A stretch of 21,012 nt of DNA from a virus. Made by a program: the position numbers and the translations under genes. The stretch lies in IMG/VR virus record IMGVR_UViG_3300033571_011686, positions 1 to 21,012 of that record. One strand, given 5' to 3'. The notes beneath the pieces are model-generated. The model had not been told where the DNA came from. It worked only from the letters and a program-made list of their open reading frames with translations, and did not search any database. Below, piece by piece: positions 14,509-21,012 of this stretch (positions are counted from its first letter, which is position 1; the number at the start of each line of letters is the position of its first letter).

Positions 14509-16807
14509 AGATTTTGAACGATCCAGATCCAGTGAAAGTATACCAATAAAATCCTTCTTTGTTTTCAAATATTGGATCGCCAGTTACTGTTGCTTGTGGT
14601 AGTTGGTTTGAATATTTTAATATAACAATACCAGAGCCGCCATTATAACCAGAAAAATATGGAGATAATCTGTCTCCATAATAACCTATTCCAGCACCAC
14701 CACCTCCTCCAGAGTTTGGTTCGCCGTTAGAACCTGCATAAGCATAACTACCACTTGTCGTCCAATACGCCGCAGATCCACCTCCACCAACTCCTCCTAT
14801 ACCATAACCAGATTGTATTGTTCCAGTTCCACCTCCACCTCCTCCATAAGTTCCAGGAAATCCATCTTTTGATGTTCCTGGTCCACCGTTACCACCATTA
14901 TTCCTTTGAGTGCTACTGGCCCCAGCACCAATTGCTCCACCTCCACCACCACCTTCAAATGCATATGCATACCCTGTTGTAAAAGCTCTACCACCAGAAT
15001 ACCCACTTCCAGAAAAACCAGCAATAGATGGGCTAGAAGTTGTTTTAGAAGATTTTCCTGGATTACATGTTGCTACATCTGATATTGAAGAAACTCCTCC
15101 ATCATCACCATTATTCCATACACCTTCATCGGCAAGTATTCCACCAGCACCACCAGCACCCACAGTAACAATGTATGTTTTGCCTTTTTCTAAATCAAAA
15201 TATCTTTTTTGGACATCTGAACCGCCACCACCAGCAGCACCACCATTATTTGTTCCACCACCGCCACCAGAAACTAATAATGCCTGTCCTAAATATGTTG
15301 GAGGTACTGGATTTTTTAATATGATTGATCCAGATCCAGTAAATGTGTAAACTCTCCAGTTATCATAATAAGAGATTTGTGGGTCTCCTGTTGTATCTGC
15401 TATTTCTGCTGATGCTGGTTCTTTAATGATTACTACACCAGAGCCACCTGGATTAGTTCTATCGCAAAGAATTCCCCACTGAGAACCACCACCTCCACCT
15501 GTGTTAACTACTCCAGCAACAAATCCAGGACAATCAGCTGTTGTTGGATAATAACTTCTTCCACCGCCACCTTTACCACCCATTCCTTCGTAGTGAGGAC
15601 TTGAACCAGAGTTTATATTTCCTACAGCTCCACCACCACCACCAAAATATTCTTCTACACCACGAATAAATGTTTGTTTTCCATCTCCACCATTAATGGG
15701 TATTCCTTGAACAGCATCATCACCTTTAGCTGCTGCGCCACCTCCACCAGCATGTCCTTCCCAAGCAGCAAAACTTCCTGGCTCATTATTAACATCGCCT
15801 CCAGGAAATCCTTGACCTTCAACACCAGATCCACCAACATAACTTGGTCCATTTTGACTTGCTGCTCCACTACCACAACCGCCATTTTTACCATTAGATC
15901 TTGCAGATTCATACTTGGAGAGACCACCTCCACCACCATAACAAATAATATCTCCAAAAGAACTATTTTCTCCATTAGATCCATCTAGATTATTTCTAAA
16001 ACTACCTGGAGCACCACCACTACCGATAATAATATTATATTGTTTTCCATATTCTGGAGTGAACTTTTCGTTTAATACACCACCAGCACCGGCACCAGAA
16101 CCTTCAAAACTACCACCACCTCCACCAGCAGCCATAAGATATTCATATTCATATGTTGGAGGAGGTGGAGGAGGTTCACCAGAAGTATAAAACAGTTTCC
16201 AAGTAGTTCCGTCTTTCGTCCATCCTTGTTTAATGGTTTGCCACACACCATTATTCTTAACAAAGAATCCACCAGAGCCAGCACCAACAGCACTTGCCAC
16301 TGTGTTATATTTTATTATTATGAGACCTTTGTGACCACTACTACCGTTTGAGCCTTTTGTGTTATCATTACTTTCTTGACCACCAATACCATTTTTGCCA
16401 AAATCACCAGCATTAAAAAGTTCATCGGATTGTTCTTTATAATCATGAACACCAGATCCTACCCAAAAACCAGCAGTTCCTCCTGGTGCACAAACAGAAG
16501 ATTCGTTTTCAAACCATGTTGATTCACCAGAGAATCCTGAGTCTGCCGAGAATGTTCCTCCGGCACCACCAGCACCTCCATTGCCTATATTATATTTGAC
16601 AAATGTTTCTAATCTTAAGGATACGTTTGTTTTTTTAGTGTGTATACCACTGCTACCGTTTGATCCTGCACCTCTGCCTTTGGCACATCCACCAGAGCCG
16701 CCACCACCTCCACCAACGACTTGAATTGAGTTGCTCTTGTTGTTCCAATCATTTGGAACAAACCATTCAAATCCATTGAAGAGATAGATGGTGGCGAATT
16801 TTGCCAT
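14507..16807 (-). CDS. Three-module glycine-rich adhesin / tail fibre protein
   Basis: A 766-aa protein of three glycine-rich modules. Module 1 (residues 1 to about 172) begins IYLFNGFEWFVPNDW, where other adhesins have a beta strand before the first glycine run. A tryptophan-rich insert (FVKNNGVWQTIKQGW, then TWKLFYTSGE) and a hexaproline hinge (16157-16174) follow. Modules 2 and 3 each begin YLMAAGGGGG- or ALLVSGGGGG-like and end with a GSGVVIIKxx strand plus a 21-residue TGDP...FTGSG linker (15329-15391 and 14522-14584). These glycine-rich domains resemble phage receptor-binding poly-glycine domains. It is probably a host-recognition protein at a fibre tip; the receptor is unknown. The ATG abuts the stop of the 132-aa gene, and no good ribosome site is visible, so coupling is likely. 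Confidence 0.8.
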   Translation of the reverse strand: MAKFATIYLFNGFEWFVPNDWNNKSNSIQVVGGGGGGSGGCAKGRGAGSNGSSGIHTKKTNVSLRLETFVKYNIGNGGAGGAGGTFSADSGFSGESTWFENESSVCAPGGTAGFWVGSGVHDYKEQSDELFNAGDFGKNGIGGQESNDNTKGSNGSSGHKGLIIIKYNTVASAVGAGSGGFFVKNNGVWQTIKQGWTKDGTTWKLFYTSGEPPPPPPTYEYEYLMAAGGGGGSFEGSGAGAGGVLNEKFTPEYGKQYNIIIGSGGAPGSFRNNLDGSNGENSSFGDIICYGGGGGLSKYESARSNGKNGGCGSGAASQNGPSYVGGSGVEGQGFPGGDVNNEPGSFAAWEGHAGGGGAAAKGDDAVQGIPINGGDGKQTFIRGVEEYFGGGGGAVGNINSGSSPHYEGMGGKGGGGRSYYPTTADCPGFVAGVVNTGGGGGSQWGILCDRTNPGGSGVVIIKEPASAEIADTTGDPQISYYDNWRVYTFTGSGSIILKNPVPPTYLGQALLVSGGGGGTNNGGAAGGGGSDVQKRYFDLEKGKTYIVTVGAGGAGGILADEGVWNNGDDGGVSSISDVATCNPGKSSKTTSSPSIAGFSGSGYSGGRAFTTGYAYAFEGGGGGGAIGAGASSTQRNNGGNGGPGTSKDGFPGTYGGGGGGTGTIQSGYGIGGVGGGGSAAYWTTSGSYAYAGSNGEPNSGGGGGAGIGYYGDRLSPYFSGYNGGSGIVILKYSNQLPQATVTGDPIFENKEGFYWYTFTGSGSFKI
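14522..14584 (-). repeat. TGDP linker repeat, copy 1 (766-aa gene, C-terminal)
   Basis: A 21-residue unit starting TGDP and ending FTGSG, at the very end of the protein and followed only by SFKI. It shares length, ends and an aromatic-rich middle with five other copies in the window. Confidence 0.75.
15329..15391 (-). repeat. TGDP linker repeat, copy 2 (766-aa gene, internal)
   Basis: A 21-residue unit from TGDP to FTGSG joining glycine-rich modules 2 and 3 of the 766-aa protein. The middle (ISYYDNWRVY) is aromatic-rich, as in copy 1. Confidence 0.75.
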
Positions 16808-17206
16808 TTATTTTTTGGGAGCTTTAGCTGCTGGATCTCTTGTCTCTACCCATTTAGTTGTTGCTTCATCCCAACGATATAGTTTGCCATCATCAGGCAT
16901 AGGTACAGGTGCTTCCCAACGAGCGTTTGCATCCAACACCCATGATTCGTATGGCTTCGGTGCAACAAAAGCACCATCGCTACCGATTTCTTTTCGGAAA
17001 GCATATCCTCTACCAGGATAGTTGTGCCTCTTGTTGCCATTGTAACTGCACTGAGCCCAGTTGGTGTTTTGACCTAATAGTTTTTTGCAGAATGCAATAC
17101 CAAGCGATTCCTGTTCAACACCTTTATCGTCAGTGATAACGCTGTTATTAACAACGATAACACGTTTTACAATAAAGTTCTCATCCAATTCAGCAAAATG
17201 TGCCAT
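16808..17206 (-). CDS. Small virion-associated protein of a family common in cyanophages
   Basis: A 132-aa protein. Its plan matches a family I recognise from cyanophage genomes: MAHFAELDENFIVKRVIVV, then DDKGVEQESLGIAFCKKLLG near 26-45, then a basic YPGRGYAFRKEIGSDGAFVAP stretch, then PKPYESWVLDANARWEAPVP near 83-102, and a WDEATTKWVE end. Members lie among fibre and structural genes; no biochemical role is known to me. A lysine- and alanine-rich tail (AAKAPKK) closes it. The ribosome site GAGGAAAC eight bases ahead of the ATG is one of the strongest in the window. It sits between two glycine-rich adhesins, which suggests an adaptor, assembly or accessory role; this is inference from position. 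Confidence 0.75.
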   Translation of the reverse strand: MAHFAELDENFIVKRVIVVNNSVITDDKGVEQESLGIAFCKKLLGQNTNWAQCSYNGNKRHNYPGRGYAFRKEIGSDGAFVAPKPYESWVLDANARWEAPVPMPDDGKLYRWDEATTKWVETRDPAAKAPKK

Positions 17207-17224
17207 GTTTAGTTTCCTCTTTTA

Positions 17225-18880
17225 TTAGAATGTTATAGATCCTGAACCTGTAAATGTTATTATGTTACGCCCATTTTTTGTTTCAATAACTGGATCTCCA
17301 GTGGTTTCTTTTGGTAGATCATATTCATCAGAATATACAATGATAACAGCACCAGAACCACCAGCAGCAGCAACATAAGTTCCATCAGTAGCACCTCCAC
17401 CACCGCTTCCAGTATTAATAGCGCCAACAGTAGCACTTCTTGTGTTCTGTTGCGCTCCATTACCACCTACTCCAGAACCACCAGCAGGAGAATTATTTCT
17501 TGATCCACCACCACCGCCACCAGCGTATACAATTCCATCTGGTCCTGTTATACCATTACCACCATTTCCATTAGTAGCCCCTACGCTATTGGCACCACCG
17601 CCACCACCGCCGTTATTATTAGAAGTACCATTGCCTCCTCTATTTCCTTGTCCAGCAACTGGAGCACCACCAGTACCATTTTCCTGACCACCACCACCAG
17701 AACCACCAGCTTTACCAGCAGCAGAACCGTTAATACCTCCGGCGCCACCACCTGTAGCAGTTGAACCGGATAAATCAGAATTTGATCCGTTTGTAGAAGT
17801 TCCGCCACCACCGCCAACTGTAGCAGTAAGAGTTGTTCCTGTGGCCACTGCTTTAGTGCCAGTTAAATAACCTCCTGCACCGCCACCACCCGAAAACTGA
17901 GAGCCTGATTGTCCACCACCACCGCCACCAGCAACCACAAGATAATCTACTGTTTTTGGTGCTCCTTGACCAACTTTAAACGTTCCTGTTCCATTGTATT
18001 GATAACAATGACCACCTGGTATTTTAGTATAAACAGGGTCGCCAGTAACAGTTGCTAATGGATATGTATCTGCGTATGTGATAATAACAACGCCATCTCC
18101 ACCTTTACCACCGTTGGCAGTATAGCCAGCACCACCGCCACCAGAACCTGTATTAACAGATCCGTCAGTGCCATTAGTGTTATAACCTCCATTACCACCG
18201 ATTCCTGAACCACCAGAAGCACCACCAGAACTACCACCACCACCGCCACCAGCGGCATAGAATTTAGCAGTGCTAGTAATAGAAGACTGAATACCTGCAG
18301 CACCAGCACCACCAGTATTTACGTTAGCTGCTGCACCATTACTAACAGGGCTACCGCCGCCGCCACCACCGCCACCATTGGCGCCACCACCGTTACCGCC
18401 AGCATTACCTTGACCGCTTGTGCCATTACCACCGACACCGTAATAATCTGTGCCACCACCACCAGAGCCACCAGTAGCGCCATTACGATCTGCAGGATCT
18501 CCAGCGCCTCTACCACCACCTTTAGCGACTAAATTATTGAATGAAGAATCTCCGCCATTAATTCCCAATGCACCATTAACTACACCACCGGCACCACCGG
18601 AACCAACAACCACGTTATATAAATTACCAATTTGAATAGTATCAACGCCTGACAAAAGTCCACCAGCACCACCACCGCCGCCTCCACCTACAGCACTTCC
18701 ACCACCATTATAACCACCACCACCACCACCACCGCCAGCAACCAGTAAATAATTTAATGAGACTTCTGTGGGTGTTGGTCCAGGACCATCACTGGTGAAC
18801 TGTAGCCACTGACCATTCTTCTTGATCCATCCACCTTTGGTAGTCAACCAAACGCCATTTTTTTTAATGCTCATTGACAT
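17225..18880 (-). CDS. Two-module glycine-rich adhesin (body of a stop-split gene)
   Basis: A 551-aa protein. The first about 40 residues (MSMSIKKNGVWLTTKGGWIK, then KNGQWLQFTSDGPGPTPTE) are a Lys/Trp repeat and proline hinge. Then come two glycine-rich modules, starting YLLVAGGGGGGGG and YLVVAGGGGGG, separated and ended by the 21-residue TGDP linkers. It is homologous along its length to the body of the gene that ends at 19144. There the same parts are fused to an N-terminal domain; here that domain is a separate 76-aa gene in the same reading frame, with only TAA-TGT between its last codon and this ATG. AAGG in the last codons of that gene serves as ribosome site; the ATG at 18874 is an alternative start. 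The probable role is receptor binding. Confidence 0.8.
   Translation of the reverse strand: MSMSIKKNGVWLTTKGGWIKKNGQWLQFTSDGPGPTPTEVSLNYLLVAGGGGGGGGYNGGGSAVGGGGGGGAGGLLSGVDTIQIGNLYNVVVGSGGAGGVVNGALGINGGDSSFNNLVAKGGGRGAGDPADRNGATGGSGGGGTDYYGVGGNGTSGQGNAGGNGGGANGGGGGGGGSPVSNGAAANVNTGGAGAAGIQSSITSTAKFYAAGGGGGGSSGGASGGSGIGGNGGYNTNGTDGSVNTGSGGGGAGYTANGGKGGDGVVIITYADTYPLATVTGDPVYTKIPGGHCYQYNGTGTFKVGQGAPKTVDYLVVAGGGGGGQSGSQFSGGGGAGGYLTGTKAVATGTTLTATVGGGGGTSTNGSNSDLSGSTATGGGAGGINGSAAGKAGGSGGGGQENGTGGAPVAGQGNRGGNGTSNNNGGGGGGANSVGATNGNGGNGITGPDGIVYAGGGGGGSRNNSPAGGSGVGGNGAQQNTRSATVGAINTGSGGGGATDGTYVAAAGGSGAVIIVYSDEYDLPKETTGDPVIETKNGRNIITFTGSGSITF
17240..17302 (-). repeat. TGDP linker repeat, copy 3 (551-aa gene, C-terminal)
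   Basis: A 21-residue unit TGDPVIETKNGRN...FTGSG at the protein end. It is nearly identical to copy 5 at the end of the paralogous gene (differences at V/I, N/H and I/V). Confidence 0.8.
17984..18046 (-). repeat. TGDP linker repeat, copy 4 (551-aa gene, internal)
   Basis: A 21-residue unit TGDPVYTKIPGGH...YNGTG between the two glycine-rich modules. It is the counterpart of copy 6, sharing the preceding ATV and the VYTKIPG core. Confidence 0.8.
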
Positions 18881-18883
18881 ACA

Positions 18884-19114
18884 TTATACCTTATACCAAA
18901 TCCAATTTTCATCGCCTTGATTAGGATCAGGATCTAGAGTGGATACAATAATCTTATCGTTCTGGAATGGAGTTTTACCTTCATCATCGGCAAACAATAT
19001 TTTTCGTGGTCCAAATGCAGCAGCACCAACAGAGATTGAACCATCTGTCTCGAGAGTCAGATTGTCTTTCTCACTAACTGGATGTTTGATTACTGTTGTT
19101 TGAAGTGTTGACAT
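18884..19114 (-). CDS. Small fibre N-terminal-domain protein (split from the following adhesin)
   Basis: A 76-aa protein. Residues 18-76 (NLTLETDGSISVGAA..., then PFQNDKIIVSTLDPDPNQGD, ENWIWYKV) align without gaps to the N-terminal domain of the fused paralog at 20803-20979; I count 33 identities in 59 residues. It therefore appears to be that domain as a free protein. The LTLETDGSISVG phrase looks like a virion attachment or beta-strand module of phage fibres. Its TAA is in frame with the following 551-aa gene, one codon before that ATG, so readthrough would yield a protein of about 629 aa. A late-promoter box (AATAAATA) and AAGGG lie upstream of the ATG at 19114, with a leader of about 18 bases. 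Function as a separate protein is unproven. Confidence 0.75.
   Translation of the reverse strand: MSTLQTTVIKHPVSEKDNLTLETDGSISVGAAAFGPRKILFADDEGKTPFQNDKIIVSTLDPDPNQGDENWIWYKV
18887..19063 (-). repeat. Duplicated fibre N-terminal domain, separate copy
   Basis: 59 residues homologous to 20803-20979, with conserved DGSI, PFQxDKIIVS and QGDENWxW motifs. Together with the shared downstream architecture it shows duplication of a whole adhesin gene. Confidence 0.8.
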
Positions 19115-19137
19115 TGTTTAACCCTTAATATCTGTGT

Positions 19138-19145
19138 TATTTATT
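19138..19145 (-). promoter_or_regulatory. Late-promoter-like box (AATAAATA) upstream of the 76-aa gene
   Basis: AATAAATA on the minus strand, overlapping the TAA stop of the upstream adhesin as TAATAAATA. The predicted start near 19132 leaves an 18-base leader containing AAGGG before the ATG at 19114. The geometry is almost the same as for the exact late box before gp8, which makes this more credible than the sequence alone. Confidence 0.55.
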
Positions 19146-21012
19146 ACCATGTTATAGTGCCGGAACCTGTGAAAGTTATTACGTGTCTACCATTTTTAGT
19201 TTCAATTATTGGATCTCCAGTAGTTTCAGTTGGCAATTCATATGTATCATCATAACCTATAATTACAATACCAGATCCACCAGTGTAGCTGTGAAAATTA
19301 CCTCCACCTCCTCCACCGCCGCCTGTATTTACTTGTCCATTAGTACCATCGTTAGTGTCATGATGTGTACCATTTCCTCCACCACCAACACCACCTTTGC
19401 CTCCAGTTTGACCAGCACCAGTAGATCCAGTTGTGGCCCCACCACCGCCTCCTGCATATGTAACAGATTCGCCTGAAATTAACGTAGTCTTTCCATCTCC
19501 ACCAGCTGCACCATTAAAATTATCAACTGCATCTGCACCAGGACCACCAGCACCACCACCACCGCCAGCTGCAGATGTTGTAGCACCAGGAGAACCCCTA
19601 CCTATTCCTCCATTATATCCTTGTGGTGGATCTAATGATGGAGTATTCCCTGCTCCTCCAGGTGAATTTTTGTTGGCACCACCGCCACCAGAACCACCAT
19701 CGAAACCAGAAGAAGGATTGCTTGGACCATAACCACCACCACCGCCACCAGATGCTGTGAATGCATAAAAACTACTATCTCCACCTTTTCCACTGCCAAT
19801 GGTGCCACCGCTCCCAATTGTAGCAGTGTATGTTGTTCCTTTTGTTATACTGAAAGTGCTTTCTATAAATCCACCTGCACCTCCACCACCACCGTTCGCA
19901 TCTGCACCATTACCAACAGTACCACCGCCACCACCACCAGCGACAATCAAACAATCTGCTAAACTTGGAATAGCTTCTCCGAATTTAATAGTACCAGAAC
20001 CATTAAATTGAAACTTATGGAATCCAGGTATTTTTGTATAAACTGGATCTCCAGTAACAGTAGCTTTTGGATATTTGTCTTGATAAACAATAATAACAAC
20101 ACCAGAACCACCATTAGCGACAGGAACTGCTAAATGTTCACAACCACCTCCACCGCCACCAGTATTTGGAGAACCTTGAAAACCATTCCCTCTTCCACCG
20201 CCACCAGCGCCTCCCTGACCATCTCCTTGACCAGCAGAACCACCGCCGCCACCACCAGCATAATAAACGTCAAGGAACTGTAGCCCTGCACCACCATCCA
20301 TACCTTGACCCATTATACCAGCACCACCACCGCCACCACCAGCATTACCTGCTGGGTTACGGGCTCCATCGTTACCTTGACCTTCTACGCCAGAACCACC
20401 TGGATCTGCTCCTGGAGAAGCAGCAGAATTACCACCAGCGCCGCCGCCAGAACCACCAGCGTTTCCTGGCCTATCTACGTGAATACCACCACCACCTCCA
20501 CCAGAGGCAGTTATACCAGCAAAACTACTAACACCACCTGTTCCACCTTTAGCATCATAAACATGAGTTCCACCAGCACCAACAGCAATATTATAAATTT
20601 GTTCTTCTAATACTGTGTATATGCCTGTTAAAAAACCTCCAGCACCACCGCCTCCTCCTACCCAGCCACCACCAGCACCACCACCAGCGACAACGAGATA
20701 TTGGATATTATAGGCAGATGGTGTTGGGCCAGGACCACCACCAGCACTAGCAAACTGTAACCAAACGTTATTTCTTTTGATCCAAGCCCCTTGATTAGAA
20801 GAAACATTAAACCATAACCAGTTTTCATCTCCTTGTGTAGGATTAGGATCTGCTATAGATACAATAATCTTATCAGCTTGAAATGGTATTTTACTATTTT
20901 TATCAGCAACAATGGGGGCATCAGGTGCTAGTGTACCTGCACCAAGAACAATAGAACCATCAGCATTAAGCGTGATGTTGTTCGATTGGTCTTTTCCTAC
21001 TATTCCAGAGCC
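19144..21012 (-). CDS. Fused N-terminal domain + two-module glycine-rich adhesin (5' end outside window)
   Basis: The frame is open to the right edge: 622 visible residues, so the true start lies beyond 21012. The ATG at 20313 is internal to a glycine-rich module and not the start. Visible residues 12-70 are the DGSI / PFQADKIIVS / GDENWLW domain, followed by WIKRNNVWLQF, a GPGPTPS hinge, glycine-rich module 1 (from YLVVAGGGAGGG), a TGDP linker (19993-20055), module 2 (from CLIVAGGGGGG), and a terminal TGDP linker ending GSGTITW. This is the same order as the split 76-aa plus 551-aa pair downstream. It is probably a fibre adhesin attached to the virion by its N-terminal part. The TAA stop is embedded in a late-promoter box for the next gene. 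Confidence 0.8.
   Translation of the reverse strand, partial: GSGIVGKDQSNNITLNADGSIVLGAGTLAPDAPIVADKNSKIPFQADKIIVSIADPNPTQGDENWLWFNVSSNQGAWIKRNNVWLQFASAGGGPGPTPSAYNIQYLVVAGGGAGGGWVGGGGGAGGFLTGIYTVLEEQIYNIAVGAGGTHVYDAKGGTGGVSSFAGITASGGGGGGIHVDRPGNAGGSGGGAGGNSAASPGADPGGSGVEGQGNDGARNPAGNAGGGGGGAGIMGQGMDGGAGLQFLDVYYAGGGGGGSAGQGDGQGGAGGGGRGNGFQGSPNTGGGGGGCEHLAVPVANGGSGVVIIVYQDKYPKATVTGDPVYTKIPGFHKFQFNGSGTIKFGEAIPSLADCLIVAGGGGGGTVGNGADANGGGGGAGGFIESTFSITKGTTYTATIGSGGTIGSGKGGDSSFYAFTASGGGGGGYGPSNPSSGFDGGSGGGGANKNSPGGAGNTPSLDPPQGYNGGIGRGSPGATTSAAGGGGGAGGPGADAVDNFNGAAGGDGKTTLISGESVTYAGGGGGATTGSTGAGQTGGKGGVGGGGNGTHHDTNDGTNGQVNTGGGGGGGGNFHSYTGGSGIVIIGYDDTYELPTETTGDPIIETKNGRHVITFTGSGTITW
19159..19221 (-). 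repeat. TGDP linker repeat, copy 5 (fused adhesin, C-terminal)
   Basis: A 21-residue unit TGDPIIETKNGRH...FTGSG at the end of the fused adhesin; it is the direct counterpart of copy 3. Confidence 0.8.
19993..20055 (-). repeat. TGDP linker repeat, copy 6 (fused adhesin, internal)
   Basis: A 21-residue unit TGDPVYTKIPGFH...FNGSG between the two glycine-rich modules; it is the counterpart of copy 4. Confidence 0.8.
20803..20979 (-). repeat. Duplicated fibre N-terminal domain, fused copy
   Basis: 59 residues homologous to 18887-19063 (33 identical by eye, no gaps), here continuous with the glycine-rich body. Confidence 0.8.

Noticed and set aside
14910-15350. Proline-rich plus-strand open frames opposite the glycine-rich genes (also near 17442-17687, 18450-18635, 19433-19732, 20166-20531)
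   Set aside because: Complement of GGN glycine codons gives CCN or CAC/ACC frames rich in Pro, His or Thr. They lack ribosome sites and promoters and lie fully opposite strong minus-strand genes.
19144-20313. Gene starting at the ATG at 20313
   Set aside because: The frame stays open upstream to the window edge and encodes conserved adhesin domains, so this methionine is internal.
17225-21012. Repeated CCACCACC-like sequence as CRISPR or tandem DNA repeat
   Set aside because: It reflects runs of glycine codons in minus-strand coding sequence; no regular repeat-spacer pattern exists.

Overview
This window looks like part of the late structural region of a T4-like contractile-tailed phage (class Caudoviricetes, myovirus morphology). 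Three neck or tail-completion proteins (gp13, gp14, gp15 types) and a baseplate wedge protein (gp8 type) can be recognised from conserved sequence. Between them sit fibre and adhesin genes of the kind seen in marine T4-like phages, especially cyanophages: a giant DUF4815 protein, small ADRDF and TGDP type fibre proteins, an S74 chaperone and poly-glycine proteins. The moderately AT-rich bases and late-promoter boxes of the T4/cyanophage form (N)ATAAATA agree with this. The host cannot be read from the sequence; a marine bacterium such as a cyanobacterium is the natural guess, not a demonstration.

All genes but one are on the minus strand, so transcription runs from right to left. Region 1 (21012 to 14507): a glycine-rich adhesin block. 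A long two-module gene (5' end outside the window) is followed by a paralogous pair whose N-terminal domain and glycine-rich body are separated by one in-frame TAA, then a 132-aa small structural protein, then a 766-aa three-module glycine-rich protein. A 21-residue TGDP...G[S/T]G linker of constant length occurs six times. Region 2 (14506 to 6984): late-promoter boxes, gp8, then a 1955-aa DUF4815 protein. Region 3 (6978 to 4067): a coiled-coil small protein, two small beta-rich virion proteins, an S74 self-cleaving fibre protein, and a cysteine-containing glycine-rich adhesin.

Region 4 (4080 to 1991) is an accessory cassette: the only plus-strand gene (86 aa, own TATAAATA promoter), then on the minus strand an uncharacterised 260-aa protein, an SGNH/GDSL-like protein apparently missing the usual catalytic histidine, and a small Cys-rich zinc-binding-type protein. 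Region 5 (2007 to 1): gp13, gp14 and gp15 in T4 order, tightly packed; gp15 runs off the left end.

Together the genes encode parts of the baseplate, the host-recognition fibres and the head-tail junction. The most noteworthy items are the tandem adhesin family with fused and stop-split versions, late promoters built over the stop codons of adhesin genes, and the isolated plus-strand gene. I found no RNA genes, CRISPR arrays, insertion sequences or origins. No stretch over 300 bases lacks a gene; the largest gap is 119 bases (5715-5833).
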